A DNA stretch of 62,880 nucleotides from Myxococcales bacterium (GCA_013297655.1 JAAFHV010000016.1:1-62880), one strand, 5' to 3'; shown: positions 20,749 through 30,178, numbered from the stretch's first letter. Numbers and translations are program-made. The notes: generated by a model not told the origin, from the letters alone.

Positions 20749-21596
20749 TGCGCCCCCGCCGCCACGATCCACCCGCGGAGGAGGGCGACCAGCTTGTCGC
20801 GCGAGGCGCGCGCGGTCTCCTCTACTTCGGCGTGGTTCAGCTCGGTCTTGGAGATGCCAGCGGCGAGGTTCGTGATGCAGGAGAGCGCGCCGACCTTCAC
20901 CTTCATGTGACGGAGCGCGATCGTCTCGAGCACGGTGCTCATGCCGACCGCGTGCGCGCCCATCGTGCGGAGCATGCGGATCTCGGCCGGCGTCTCGTAG
21001 GTGGGGCCGAGGAGCCCGGCGTACACGCCTTCGCGCAGGGAAAAACCAGCTTCTTTCGCGACACGATGGGCCGCCTCGCGGAGCCCGGGATCGTACGCGG
21101 CGGACATGTCCGGGAAGCGCGGACCGAGCGCGTCCTCGTTGGGGCCCACGAGCGAGCTCTGCCCGGTGAGGTTCAAGTGATCCGAGAGCACCATGAGATC
21201 CCCGGGCGCCCAGCCCGCCTCGATCCCACCGGCCGCGTTCGTGATCAAGATCGACGAAGCCCCGAGCCGCGCCATCGTTCGTGCGCCATGGACCACGCTC
21301 TCCACCGGGTGCCCCTCGTAGAGGTGAACACGGCCCTGCATGCAGACGACAGGGACTCCACCCACGCTCCCGAAACACAGGTTTCCCGAGTGACCGACGA
21401 CCGTCGAGGAAGGGAGGTGAGGGAGCTCCTGATAAGGAACCTTTACCAAATTCTCGAGGGTGTCTGCGAAGCCTCCGAGGCCGCTCCCGAGCACGAGGCC
21501 TACGCGAGGGGGCACGAACGCGCCGCCGCGAGAGCTCTTTTCGCGCGCGATTCGGGTCGTTTCGTCGAGGCGGCCGAGGAGGGTCGATTCACTCAT
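20745..21596 (-). CDS. punA: Purine nucleoside phosphorylase (class I)
   Basis: About 283 residues of the trimeric class I type. Visible features are the phosphate-binding LGSGLGGFAD near residue 45, VVGHSGNLCFG, the loop GRVHLYEGH and NAAGGIEAGWAPGDLM, and the specificity residues near TYETPAEIRMLRTMGAHAVGMSTV. It splits purine nucleosides with phosphate. The start ATG 21596 gives the usual length; no strong ribosome site is seen. It is translationally coupled to cdd. Confidence 0.92.
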   Translation of the reverse strand: MSESTLLGRLDETTRIAREKSSRGGAFVPPRVGLVLGSGLGGFADTLENLVKVPYQELPHLPSSTVVGHSGNLCFGSVGGVPVVCMQGRVHLYEGHPVESVVHGARTMARLGASSILITNAAGGIEAGWAPGDLMVLSDHLNLTGQSSLVGPNEDALGPRFPDMSAAYDPGLREAAHRVAKEAGFSLREGVYAGLLGPTYETPAEIRMLRTMGAHAVGMSTVLETIALRHMKVKVGALSCITNLAAGISKTELNHAEVEETARASRDKLVALLRGWIVAAGAQ

Positions 21597-21796
21597 GGGG
21601 ACCGGAGCATACCGAAGCTCGCGCCTCGCGTGCACGGCTCGATGTGGAATACACGCGCCTCGCGCGCCTTCTTCGACTCGGTGCGTAAGCGGTGACGGCA
21701 TGAAAGCGAAGCGGGCTCTCGCGCGTTCCCTGGAGAGCCCGCCCTACCCTCTGGAGCTACCGCCCCCTACGCTCGGAGGAGCACTCGGAGCACGTC

Positions 21797-22465
21797 ATGG
21801 AATTTTTCTCGGACTTTTTGTTGCTCGCGTTCGGGCTAACGCACCTCGCGCCGCTCGCCGCCCCGTTCGCGTATCGCGCGGCAGAGACCAGACACCGCGC
21901 CGAATGGCAGGAGTTCACCCTCCCGAAGGTCACGCTCGACGTAAGCGCGTACCGCTCGGGAGGGCCGGTGGTGCCCGGACACCTCGAGCGCGCGCCGGTG
22001 CTCGTGCGATTCGCGGCGGCGAGCTGCTTCGTGTTCGGATCGATGTTCTTGCCCGGGCTCGCGTGGGCGCTCGTCGGGCTCGTCGCGGCGGGAGCGGGGC
22101 TGCTCGGCATTCCGGGGCTCATCATCGCAGGCTGGCTTTGGACGGCAGGAACAGGGCTTCTTCGGGGCACGAAAGAGGGCGCGATCTCGGCAGCGCGTGC
22201 AGCCACGGTGTCCGCGTACTTCAACGTGTTCCTCGTCCTCGGCGGCATCTCCGTGACGATCCTCGCCCCAGACGAGGGCTTCCGGGTCTTCGCGGCGTTC
22301 ACTTCGTTCTACGCTTGTCTCTCCCTCGCGCAGGCGGTCATGGTCGCGAAGGCCGCGCATCTCGTGGCAGAGCACCACGGAGACGACTTCGACACGATCG
22401 TCGACAGCCACCTCCCGATCTTCCTCCGCCAGCTGCTCGCGCGAAAGCGGCTCCGCGCGGCGTGA
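21797..22465 (+). CDS. Membrane protein, unknown
   Basis: A 222-residue protein with about five hydrophobic segments: an N-terminal FLLLAFGLTHLAPLAAPFA, the pair FVFGSMFLPGLAWALV and LGIPGLIIAGWLWTAG, then FNVFLVLGGISVTILA and YACLSLAQAVMVAKA. The C-terminal tail is basic (RKRLRAA). No family is recognised. It lies 45 bp before the DAHP synthase gene on the same strand, so the two may be co-transcribed. Confidence 0.7.
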   Translation: MEFFSDFLLLAFGLTHLAPLAAPFAYRAAETRHRAEWQEFTLPKVTLDVSAYRSGGPVVPGHLERAPVLVRFAAASCFVFGSMFLPGLAWALVGLVAAGAGLLGIPGLIIAGWLWTAGTGLLRGTKEGAISAARAATVSAYFNVFLVLGGISVTILAPDEGFRVFAAFTSFYACLSLAQAVMVAKAAHLVAEHHGDDFDTIVDSHLPIFLRQLLARKRLRAA

Positions 22466-22510
22466 GCGACGATCCCGGCACGAAACACGGACGGTGCTAG
22501 AAGCGGAGAC

Positions 22511-23905
22511 GTGAGCCTTTGGACCCCCGATAGCTGGAAGGGATTCCCACTCCAGCAAGACGTCCCCTACGACGACGAGGCCGGCCTGGCGGCGGTCGAA
22601 CGTAAGCTCGAGAGCCTGCCTCCCCTCGTCACGTCGTGGGAAGTGGAGAAGCTGAAGGGGCTCGTCGCCGACGCACAGGCCGACAAGCGCTTCCTCCTCC
22701 AAGGCGGCGACTGCGCCGAGACGCTGGCTGATTGTCGCCCCGAGAACATCGCCAACAAGCTCAAAATCTTGCTGCAAATGTCGCTCGTGCTCGTTCACGG
22801 CGGCAAGAAGCCGGTCATCCGAGTGGGTCGCTTCGCAGGCCAATACGCCAAACCTCGGTCGTCGCCCGAAGAAGAGCGCGACGGCGTGAGGCTCCCCAGT
22901 TACTTCGGTGATCTCGTGAACGGCGCGGACTTCACCAAAGAAGCCCGGCGCGCCGATCCGCGCGCGATGCTGAACGCCTACATGCACTCGGCGATGACGC
23001 TCAACTTCATCCGCTCCCTCACCGCGGGCGGGTTCGCCGATCTCCACCACCCCGAGCAGTGGGACCTGGCTTTTTTGTCGCGCGCGGAGCTCTCCGCCGA
23101 AGTGCGTGCAGAATACACCAACATGTCGCGCACCCTCGCGGAGGCGGTGCGTTTCATGGAGGCGCTCGGCGAGCGAACGGTCGATCAGCTCACGCGGGTC
23201 GAGTTCTTCACCAGCCACGAGGGGCTGAACCTCCGCTACGAGTCGGCCCAAACGCGCAAGGTGCCCCGCCGAAAGGGTTATTACGATCTCACCACCCATA
23301 TGCCGTGGATCGGCGAGCGCACTCGGGCCGAGGGCGGCGCCCACGTCGAGTTCTTCCGCGGAATCGCGAACACGGTCGGCGTGAAGCTCGGCCCGAAGGT
23401 CGCCCCCGACGAAGCCTTGCGCCTCTTCGAGCGGCTCGATCCGGAGAACACGCCCGGGAAGATCGTGGCCATCACACGCATGGGCCGCGCGAACGTGGAG
23501 ACGTCGCTCCCGCCTCTCGTGGAGGCGATTCGGCGCGAAGGGCGGCGCGTGCTCTTCGTATGCGATCCCATGCACGGCAACACGAAGAGCACCGCGAGCG
23601 GCCTGAAGACGCGCGATTTCGGCGACATCTTGAGCGAGGTGGAGTCCACCTTCGACGTGCTCGAGGCGAGCGGAGGCCACCTCGGCGGCGTGCACTTCGA
23701 GCTCACCGGCGAAGACGTGACCGAGTGCACTGGCGGTGGTCTCCGCGAGGCGGACCTCGACAAGAACTACGTGAGCGTCTGCGATCCGCGGCTCAACTAC
23801 CGCCAAGCGCTGGAGATGGCGTTCCTCATCGCGCGCCGCCTCGCCAAACGCCGGAGCTCCGTGCCGCCGCCTCCCGAAGACAGCGAAGCTCGCCCCCGCG
23901 GCTGA
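22511..23905 (+). CDS. aroG: DAHP synthase, class II
   Basis: A 464-residue class II (plant and actinobacterial type) 3-deoxy-7-phosphoheptulonate synthase, first step of the shikimate pathway. Typical motifs are FLLQGGDCAE, RVGRFAGQYAKPRS, FFTSHEGLNLRYE, KLGPKVAPDE, RMGRANVETSLPPL, CDPMHGNT and HFELTGEDVTEC. The GTG at 22511 gives MSLWTPDSWKGFPLQQ, the standard N-terminus, with GGAG just upstream. It ends 14 nt before a bidirectional terminator. Confidence 0.95.
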   Translation: MSLWTPDSWKGFPLQQDVPYDDEAGLAAVERKLESLPPLVTSWEVEKLKGLVADAQADKRFLLQGGDCAETLADCRPENIANKLKILLQMSLVLVHGGKKPVIRVGRFAGQYAKPRSSPEEERDGVRLPSYFGDLVNGADFTKEARRADPRAMLNAYMHSAMTLNFIRSLTAGGFADLHHPEQWDLAFLSRAELSAEVRAEYTNMSRTLAEAVRFMEALGERTVDQLTRVEFFTSHEGLNLRYESAQTRKVPRRKGYYDLTTHMPWIGERTRAEGGAHVEFFRGIANTVGVKLGPKVAPDEALRLFERLDPENTPGKIVAITRMGRANVETSLPPLVEAIRREGRRVLFVCDPMHGNTKSTASGLKTRDFGDILSEVESTFDVLEASGGHLGGVHFELTGEDVTECTGGGLREADLDKNYVSVCDPRLNYRQALEMAFLIARRLAKRRSSVPPPPEDSEARPRG

Positions 23906-23918
23906 GTCGAGCCCAAGC

Positions 23919-23948
23919 AAAAACGAGGCAGATCGCTCTGCCTCGTTT
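23919..23948. terminator. Bidirectional terminator
   Basis: ACGAGGCAGA pairs with TCTGCCTCGT around a TCGC loop, with an A-run on the left and TTT on the right, so it can stop transcription from both sides. It sits between the convergent DAHP synthase gene and the DUF1501 gene. Confidence 0.9.
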
Positions 23949-23995
23949 CGTGCGTTTTCACTTCGCCCCGATCGCGCCAACGTTGGCGCGTGCTC

Positions 23996-25390
23996 TTAGC
24001 CGAGGAGCGGGAGCGGCTCGTGGGTGGCCGGGAGGGGAAACTGGTTCGCGAAGGGAGCCTTGTCGACCCCGAGCACACGCCGAACCTCACGGTGGATGTG
24101 GGACGGGTAAATGCGGAGGCCCTTCGTGTCCATGTCGGGGAGGGTCTGGTTCACGTCGTTCTTCGCGACGCGGAGGGCCTTGTGGCCTTCGTCTGTCTTG
24201 CCAATCGCACGACCGCCGCGAATTCCGGGGCCGGAGAGCAACACGGAGGTCACGTTCCAGTGATCCTTGCCATTGCCCGTGTTGTACTTGGGAGTACGGC
24301 CGAAGTCGCTCGTGACCATCACGAAGAGCTTGTCCTTGATGCCGAGCTGCGCGGCGCGGAGGAGCACGTAGCGGTAGCGCGCGAGGAACGTGGCCATCGA
24401 CGACGTCTGGTTCACGTCGTGTTGGGCGTGGGTATCGAAGCCGCCTTGCGCCCACGTGGCCGATACCGAAATACCGGCCTGGAAGCAGCGAAGGATGGTC
24501 TCGAGGGGGCGACCGAGGTCGACGAAGCGGCTCACGCCGCCGTTTTGCGCCGCGGTGAGATAGGCGCGTGTATCCGGCGCCAGGTCGTTCGCGAACGTGT
24601 CGATCGCGGGGGTGGCTCCGGTCGCTACGCTCTTCAAGAGGTTGATCGCGTCGCCGCTCTTCGTGGCGTCGCGGAGCGCGTTGAGGGTGCGCTTCTCGCG
24701 CGGGAGGGTGGCCTGCGCTTGGAGCGCGTTCATGCGCTCGTTGCGAATGGCCAGGATCTTCTTTTGGCCCACCTCGGTGAGGAGGCCTCGCTCTTCGCCG
24801 CCCTTGAACGGATCGGCGAGCAAGTCGACCTTGTTGCCCGGGAATCGGGAGATGCCGACCACGTCGCCGGTGCGGTTGTAATAACCACTCGCGAGGAAGG
24901 CCATCGGCACTTGGCGCTCGCGCGCGACCTGGCCCGCGAAGAGCGCGGCGAGGGCGGGGAGCTCTACGTCGTTGTGGCCACAGGCGAGCCCTTGCACGCC
25001 CGTGTCGTGGTTGTTCGTCTGCGTGTCGACGCCGTTGATGACGAGCACGTCGCGTCCGACCGTCTGGAAGAAGTTCTGCGGATCCTCGATCGGCGAGCCG
25101 TTCGCGGTGAGCAGGAATTTCCCCTGTGCGGTGGTGGTCGGAACGGGAATACCGTTCACGTTTCCGACGCCGGTGACGAGGCGATTCTCGTACGCGGGGG
25201 CGGTGCCCTCGGCGGTGAGCTTGCCGTCGCAGAGGAGCGTGGGATCCCACCCGCCTCCTGCGTGCATATGAAGGAAATACGGGCCTCCCCAGGTGGCCTC
25301 TTGGGCGCTGGCTTGGGAGGAGGTACCCCACGGGGCGAGAAGTGAGATGCCCGTGAGGCCGACCAGCTTGAGAAAATTGCGGCGTTCCAT
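23996..25390 (-). CDS. DUF1501 family protein, Tat-exported
   Basis: A 464-residue protein starting MERRNFLKLVGLTGISLLA, a twin-arginine signal. The body matches DUF1501, a sulfatase-like fold: QGGFDTHAQHD, SMATFLARYRYVLL, VMVTSDFGRTPKYN, GKDHWNVTSVLLSGPGI. Family members accompany large haem or DUF1588/1592 proteins in Planctomycetes and myxobacteria and are of unknown activity. It follows the two-haem lipoprotein gene by 11 bp in one operon. The start ATG 25390 has GGGAG a few nt upstream. Confidence 0.88.
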   Translation of the reverse strand: MERRNFLKLVGLTGISLLAPWGTSSQASAQEATWGGPYFLHMHAGGGWDPTLLCDGKLTAEGTAPAYENRLVTGVGNVNGIPVPTTTAQGKFLLTANGSPIEDPQNFFQTVGRDVLVINGVDTQTNNHDTGVQGLACGHNDVELPALAALFAGQVARERQVPMAFLASGYYNRTGDVVGISRFPGNKVDLLADPFKGGEERGLLTEVGQKKILAIRNERMNALQAQATLPREKRTLNALRDATKSGDAINLLKSVATGATPAIDTFANDLAPDTRAYLTAAQNGGVSRFVDLGRPLETILRCFQAGISVSATWAQGGFDTHAQHDVNQTSSMATFLARYRYVLLRAAQLGIKDKLFVMVTSDFGRTPKYNTGNGKDHWNVTSVLLSGPGIRGGRAIGKTDEGHKALRVAKNDVNQTLPDMDTKGLRIYPSHIHREVRRVLGVDKAPFANQFPLPATHEPLPLLG

Positions 25391-25401
25391 GGGGGGCTCC
25401 C

Positions 25402-27855
25402 TCATTCGTGCGTGAAGCGGTAGTCGGTCAGGAGGTAGGTCACGACGGCCTGCCACGAACGAATCGTGAAGTTTTCGTCGCGATCGATGCGCATGCCCAC
25501 TTCGTAGGGAGCCTTGTCCGGGCGCGGACGGAGCTTCTCGAAGACAGCGCGCTGATTGCCGTTCTGATCGGCCTCGAACTTCACGCCCTTGTCCCAGTCG
25601 TTGTCGGCGACGCAGCGGTTGCTGCCGATGCCCTTCGAGTTGCCGTCCGGCTTGTCGAGGTCGGTCTGCTCGAGGTCCTTCCAGACGTCGACGAAGAGCG
25701 CATAAGCCTGCGCCACTTCTGCGCCGTTCGGGTCCACCGTCTCGCCGAGGAAACGATAGAAGAGATAGGCGATGTTCTGCTTGATCTTGCCTTCCGAGTC
25801 CGGCACGGCGACGAGAGGGGCGTCCTTGTTCGCGCGGGGCGTGAAGGGCACCGTGTTCATCTCCACGTTGCGGAAGAGGCGGCGATCGCCCTGCGCCTTC
25901 GTGAAGTCGTAGCTCGTCGCGCGACAGGCCACGAGCGCGCCCGCGTACTGCGAAGTAGCGACCATGATCGGGCTCATCGTGTCGGTTCGCTTCGTTACGT
26001 CGCCGGAGTCGATGCCGCCGTATACGAGGCGCCATTCGTCGTCCGCGACGAGGTCGGACCGGAGGTATCCGTCGCGCGCGCGGGTCTCGTCTTTGCGCGC
26101 GGCCTCGTTCTGGAAGAAGTAGAGGCCCGTCGTCGCGCGGTACTTGCGGCCCAACATTTCGGGAGTGAGGAGCCGCCCTTGGCCGAGGCCGGCGTGGAGG
26201 CCGTCCTTCGCGCCGTCGCCCGATTTGGCGCGGAAGTAAGGGCTCTTTACGATCGCGAGCACGAGCTTGCGGAGGTCGAACTTGGAGCGGACGAACTCGC
26301 CGCCCGCCTTCACGAACCAGTCGTTCTGCTCGTTGAAGGCCTTCACGCGATCTTCGTAGTCGAGGGCGGCCTTGTCTTGCGGGAACGAGAGCGGCTCGTC
26401 GCCGACGATGCCGGTGTACATGACCTGCGCGATCGAGACGCCGAAGCGCGGATCACGGGGGATTTGTGCGCCGAGCCACATCGCCGCATTGCCGTAGTTC
26501 TCCGGCGGCATCTGCGTGGTGTTGAACCCGGGGGGCAACATGTCGTCGTGCCATTTGTCGGCCGGGTCGAAGCGGGTGAGCGTTTGCTCGCCGAAGCCGC
26601 GGAAGCCGCCCGCGACCGGGTCGAGCACCTTGTGGCAAACCGAGCACATGGCCGAGTTGCTGGTGGGGTTCTGGACCGAGGTGAGCGCGGTGGAGTCGAC
26701 CGGGCGCTGCGCGAACTTGAAGATGTCCGTCGCGAGGAAGTTCTTGAGGACGATGCGGGCGCGCTTGCGGCCCTTGTTCGTCGGGGTGGTCTCCCAGCGG
26801 TTCAAGAAGGCCGGGGTCGTGAGCACGCCGGCGGCAGGGACGCCCGTGGTCTTCGCCGCGCCTTCGCGGGTGGTGGAGTTCTGCACCGGCGAGAAGTCGA
26901 TCCGCTTCCAGTCGAGGAAGCTCGTCGGAGCGAGCGGCTTGTCGTGCGGCATGCCGTACATCTTCGCGGTGTACGGATTGGCCACGATGTAGCTGCCCGC
27001 GACCACGTCCGAGAACGGCTGGTCGTTGCGGACGACGTACTCGATGAAGCGCATCGGCTCTTCGGTGATCGAAGCCGAGGCCCACGTTCGATTCTCGGGC
27101 GTGTAGCCGGGGAAAGAGTCGTCGTAGAGCTCGGGCGCGTTGTCGAACACGCTGCCTTGCCCGGCGTCGATCCCGCGCTCGGTGAGGAGCGCGTCGTTCC
27201 AGATTTCGCGGAGGCGATCGTAGAAGAGCTCTTCGCGGGTAAGCTTCACGATGAGCGAGTCGAAGCCGAGGTCGGTCGAGGCGAGGGCGAGCTCCTCGTC
27301 GGTCGCGTAGCGCCCCGCGAGGACGATCGCCGCCTTGCGCGCGGTGTCGCGGAGGGGGAGCAGTTGCACCTGGAGGGTGTCGGCGCCGGAGCACTCGCGG
27401 GTCACGCCTTCGCGCAGCTCCGTCACGAATTTCTCGAGGATTTGGTACTCCTCCGAGTCTTTCGTGAACACCGCGCCGCCGCCGTGACCGCGCTCGCCGA
27501 GCGGCTTCACGAGGATGAGGGGCGTGTCGCGGACTTGAATCTCGGAGAAGTCGCGAATCGCGTTGATGTTGGCCGACACGAAGTCGGGGTACGTCTCGCG
27601 GTACATCTTGAACTTCGCGCCGGCCTGCTCGGCCACGCCGCCCGCGGAGTGGCAGCCCGCGCACGACTGCATGGCCTTTCCGTAGACCTGCGTCGTGAAG
27701 TATTCGCGTGTGCTGATGCACGCCGAACCGGAGCCTTCGTCTCCGCTTCCACAGCCCGTGGTGCCAGGGCCGATGAAGATAGTTGCCAATGCAACTCCTC
27801 CGAGCGACAAGGCACGGATGCGCGAACGACTGCCAAAGATCTTTTCGTGACCCAT
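25402..27855 (-). CDS. DUF1588-like two-haem lipoprotein
   Basis: A 817-residue exported protein. The signal MGHEKIFGSRSRIRALSLGG runs into a lipobox TGC (about residue 35). Two haem c motifs are visible: CAGCH (about residue 64) and CSVCH (about residue 405), the second followed by DPVAGGFRGFGEQ, as in DUF1588 proteins. This suggests a periplasmic redox protein, possibly for polymer or ether degradation, as proposed for such clusters, but the substrate is unknown. ATG 27855 has GGGAGG 5 nt upstream and is preferred to 27876. It precedes the DUF1501 gene. Confidence 0.88.
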   Translation of the reverse strand: MGHEKIFGSRSRIRALSLGGVALATIFIGPGTTGCGSGDEGSGSACISTREYFTTQVYGKAMQSCAGCHSAGGVAEQAGAKFKMYRETYPDFVSANINAIRDFSEIQVRDTPLILVKPLGERGHGGGAVFTKDSEEYQILEKFVTELREGVTRECSGADTLQVQLLPLRDTARKAAIVLAGRYATDEELALASTDLGFDSLIVKLTREELFYDRLREIWNDALLTERGIDAGQGSVFDNAPELYDDSFPGYTPENRTWASASITEEPMRFIEYVVRNDQPFSDVVAGSYIVANPYTAKMYGMPHDKPLAPTSFLDWKRIDFSPVQNSTTREGAAKTTGVPAAGVLTTPAFLNRWETTPTNKGRKRARIVLKNFLATDIFKFAQRPVDSTALTSVQNPTSNSAMCSVCHKVLDPVAGGFRGFGEQTLTRFDPADKWHDDMLPPGFNTTQMPPENYGNAAMWLGAQIPRDPRFGVSIAQVMYTGIVGDEPLSFPQDKAALDYEDRVKAFNEQNDWFVKAGGEFVRSKFDLRKLVLAIVKSPYFRAKSGDGAKDGLHAGLGQGRLLTPEMLGRKYRATTGLYFFQNEAARKDETRARDGYLRSDLVADDEWRLVYGGIDSGDVTKRTDTMSPIMVATSQYAGALVACRATSYDFTKAQGDRRLFRNVEMNTVPFTPRANKDAPLVAVPDSEGKIKQNIAYLFYRFLGETVDPNGAEVAQAYALFVDVWKDLEQTDLDKPDGNSKGIGSNRCVADNDWDKGVKFEADQNGNQRAVFEKLRPRPDKAPYEVGMRIDRDENFTIRSWQAVVTYLLTDYRFTHE

Positions 27856-28047
27856 TCGGCCTCCCAGGGTCATCAATGGAACGATTCTAAGGCGGTCTGG
27901 TCAAGAAACCTCTCGATAGGAAAACGATTTCGGTGAGCGGACCGATGGCGGGGTGCGCACATACCTACCTGCGCCAGCTATCCCGTCAAACACACTTTGG
28001 CGATGCAAAGTCGACCGACCACGCCAAACCTGTTAGGGTGTCGGAAC

Positions 28048-28377
28048 ATGTCGAACGGCACCGTGCGGTGGGCGCGACTCTTGTTCTTTACGGCTTCCAT
28101 GCTCCTGCCCCTCGCGGCGCTCGGCGGTCTCGTGACCGCGTGCAGCTCCGACGAGGAAGACGGCACCGGGGGCTCGGCCACACCTCCACCCGACTACACT
28201 CCGGTGGAAGCCTCGGCGCAGAACCCGCTGCCGCCCGGCGCAGGTCCGCGCCCCGATAGCGGCACCGTGACGCCGCCGCCGGTCGACGCAGGGCGCGACA
28301 CGAGCGCCCCCATGGATGTTAACGTTCCCGAAAGCTCGCCCGCAGACACGGGCGCCGCAGACGGCACGGTTGGGTAG
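28048..28377 (+). CDS. Small Pro-rich lipoprotein
   Basis: A 109-residue protein. A signal (RLLFFTASMLLPLAALGGLV) ends in lipobox VTAC near residue 29, followed by acidic and Pro/Ala/Asp-rich low-complexity sequence (TPPPDYTPVEASAQ, PESSPADTG). No globular domain is seen, so it may be a spacer or surface tether. It is divergent from the two-haem gene (192 bp) and is followed 16 bp on by a cytochrome gene. Confidence 0.65.
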   Translation: MSNGTVRWARLLFFTASMLLPLAALGGLVTACSSDEEDGTGGSATPPPDYTPVEASAQNPLPPGAGPRPDSGTVTPPPVDAGRDTSAPMDVNVPESSPADTGAADGTVG

Positions 28378-28393
28378 TTCTTTCGAGGAAGCA

Positions 28394-28738
28394 ATGACGA
28401 AGACAGCGACGTTTTTTGGCACCGTCGGGTTCATGACGGTGGCGGCACTCACGGTTTACGGCACGGGCTGCAGCTCGGACGACACCACCGCCGACGCGGG
28501 CACCGGCACGAGCACCTCCGCGGCGTTCAAGTCGAACTGCCAGCGCTGCCACGGGGCCGAAGGCGCGGGCGCGGGCCGGTACCCGGCGATCCCGGGCAGC
28601 AAGACGGACAGCGAGGACAAGTTCGTCGCCTTCGTGCGCGCCGGAAGCAGCGGCACCGAGATGAGCGCCTACAGCGCCTCGCAGATCTCGGACGCCGATC
28701 TGAAGAGCGACTACGCGTTTCTGAAGTCGAAGCGCTGA
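28394..28738 (+). CDS. Small monohaem c-type cytochrome lipoprotein
   Basis: A 114-residue exported protein with signal MTKTATFFGTVGFMTVAALTV and Cys at the lipobox (YGTGC, about residue 26). One haem motif CQRCH is followed by GAEGAGAGRYPAIPG. A distal Met (in TEMSAYSAS) could be the second axial ligand. It is a small electron carrier. The ATG 28394 has GAGGAAG upstream. Location next to the DUF1588/DUF1501 genes suggests it feeds electrons to or from them. Confidence 0.85.
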   Translation: MTKTATFFGTVGFMTVAALTVYGTGCSSDDTTADAGTGTSTSAAFKSNCQRCHGAEGAGAGRYPAIPGSKTDSEDKFVAFVRAGSSGTEMSAYSASQISDADLKSDYAFLKSKR

Positions 28739-28743
28739 GCTCG

Positions 28744-30111
28744 TTGAACGCAACCAGCACTCCACCCGGCGGTCGCGCCGTCTTGGTGGCGGTTCAGCTA
28801 CCGGGCGTCACGGAAGAAGAGCACAAGGCCAGCTTGGAAGAGCTCGGCCGCCTCGTCCGTACGCTCGGATACACCCCTATTGCCGAGGTCTCGCAGCGCC
28901 GGGAGAACTTCTCCCCCGCCGCCGTGCTCGGAGAGGGAAAGCTCCACGATCTGGCGGAAATTACCGGCGGATCGGGGCACACCGGCACCACCGTCCCTCG
29001 CAAGAAGGACAAGGCCCGCCTCCGCCGCGAGGACGACTCCCGCGACTCGTCCTCCGACGTTGGCGACGACGACGACGACGACGATGCCGAGCCCACGGTC
29101 GAGCTCGTCGCGGTGGACCACGACATCACGCCGAGCCAAGCGCGAAACATCGAGCGCGCGACCGGCGTGCAGGTGCTCGATCGAACCGGCGTGATCGTCG
29201 AGATCTTCCACCGCCACGCGAAGAGCCGCGAGGCCAAGCTGCAGGTCGAGATCGCGCGTCTCACGTACACGGCGCCGCGGATCCGAGAGTCACCCTCGGG
29301 CAAGGAGCGGCAGCAGGGCAAAGGCTCTGGTGAGGCCGCGCTCGAGCTCGATCGCCGCAAGATCCGGGACCGCATCGCGGAGCTCAAAGAAGAGCTCGAG
29401 CACGTCCAGAAGGACCAGGGGCAGCGCCGCGCCGCGCGTCGAGACGCACGCCGTGTCGCGCTCGTCGGTTACACGAACGCAGGCAAATCGTCCTTGATGC
29501 GCGCCCTCACGGGCTCCCAGGTCTACGTCGAGGACAAGCTCTTCGCGACCCTGGACACCACCGTCCGCGCCCTGACGCCCGAGGTGGTGCCGCGCGTGCT
29601 CGTCTCCGACACCGTGGGGTTCATCAAGAAGCTCCCCCACGATCTCGTCGCTTCGTTCAAATCGACCCTCGACGAAGCGCTGGAGGCTACGTTGCTCCTC
29701 CACGTCGTCGACGCCTCGGACCCCACGTTCGTCGCGCAGTACCAGGTCACGAAAGACGTGCTCGACGAGATCGGCGCCGACAAGGTGCCGAGCCGGCTCG
29801 TGCTCAACAAAGCCGACCGCCTCGACGAGGCCGCCATCGCGGCGCTGAAGCGCCAATACCCCGACGCGCTCCTCGTCTCGGCGCACGCGCCCGAGGGTGT
29901 CACTGCGGTCCGCGAGGCCATCCTTGCCTTCTTCGAGTCCACCTACGACGAGCGCACCTATCACCTGCCCTACACCGAGCAGGCGCGCGTAGCGGAGCTC
30001 CACGCGAGCACGCGCGTGCTCTCGGAGGACTACGACGAGACCGGCGTGAAGGTCACCGTCCGCGGCGATCCGCAGACCCTCGACCGCTTCGAGCGCCGCG
30101 CCCCGGGCTGA
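28744..30111 (+). CDS. hflX: GTPase HflX with acidic insert
   Basis: A 455-residue HflX, a ribosome-associated GTPase. The N-terminal domain carries SPAAVLGEGKLHDLAE. The GTP-binding motifs are GYTNAGKSS (about 242), DTVGFIKKLPHDLV (about 290) and NKAD (about 357). A region of about 45 residues (about 75-120) is unusual: it holds basic KKDKARLRRED followed by the poly-aspartate DDDDDDD, interrupting the conserved region before VDHDITPSQARN. The start is TTG 28744, 5 nt after the cytochrome stop, so the two may be co-transcribed. Confidence 0.92.
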   Translation: MNATSTPPGGRAVLVAVQLPGVTEEEHKASLEELGRLVRTLGYTPIAEVSQRRENFSPAAVLGEGKLHDLAEITGGSGHTGTTVPRKKDKARLRREDDSRDSSSDVGDDDDDDDAEPTVELVAVDHDITPSQARNIERATGVQVLDRTGVIVEIFHRHAKSREAKLQVEIARLTYTAPRIRESPSGKERQQGKGSGEAALELDRRKIRDRIAELKEELEHVQKDQGQRRAARRDARRVALVGYTNAGKSSLMRALTGSQVYVEDKLFATLDTTVRALTPEVVPRVLVSDTVGFIKKLPHDLVASFKSTLDEALEATLLLHVVDASDPTFVAQYQVTKDVLDEIGADKVPSRLVLNKADRLDEAAIAALKRQYPDALLVSAHAPEGVTAVREAILAFFESTYDERTYHLPYTEQARVAELHASTRVLSEDYDETGVKVTVRGDPQTLDRFERRAPG

Positions 30112-30139
30112 ACATCCGAGAAAAAGATGGTCGGCGCGC

Positions 30140-30168
30140 TTGACGAACACGCTGACCAGATCGATAAT
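30140..30168 (+). promoter_or_regulatory. TetR gene promoter
   Basis: TTGACG (30140-30145), a 17-bp spacer and GATAAT (30163-30168) make a near-consensus sigma70 promoter, one of the best in the window. The -10 box lies inside an inverted repeat bound in all likelihood by the regulator encoded downstream. Confidence 0.6.
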
Positions 30169-30176
30169 TCTGGTCA
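30153..30176 (+). promoter_or_regulatory. TetR operator overlapping the -10
   Basis: TGACCAGA-N8-TCTGGTCA is a perfect 8-bp inverted repeat spanning the -10 box and the likely start site. The core TGACCA...TGGTCA is repeated before the ferritin-like gene (30860-30882), pointing to auto-repression and shared control. Confidence 0.6.
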
Positions 30177-30178
30177 CT

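Noticed and set aside
25408-27936. An 842-residue open frame antisense to the DUF1588-like gene
   Set aside because: Shadow frame; the opposite strand has haem motifs, a lipobox and a strong ribosome site.
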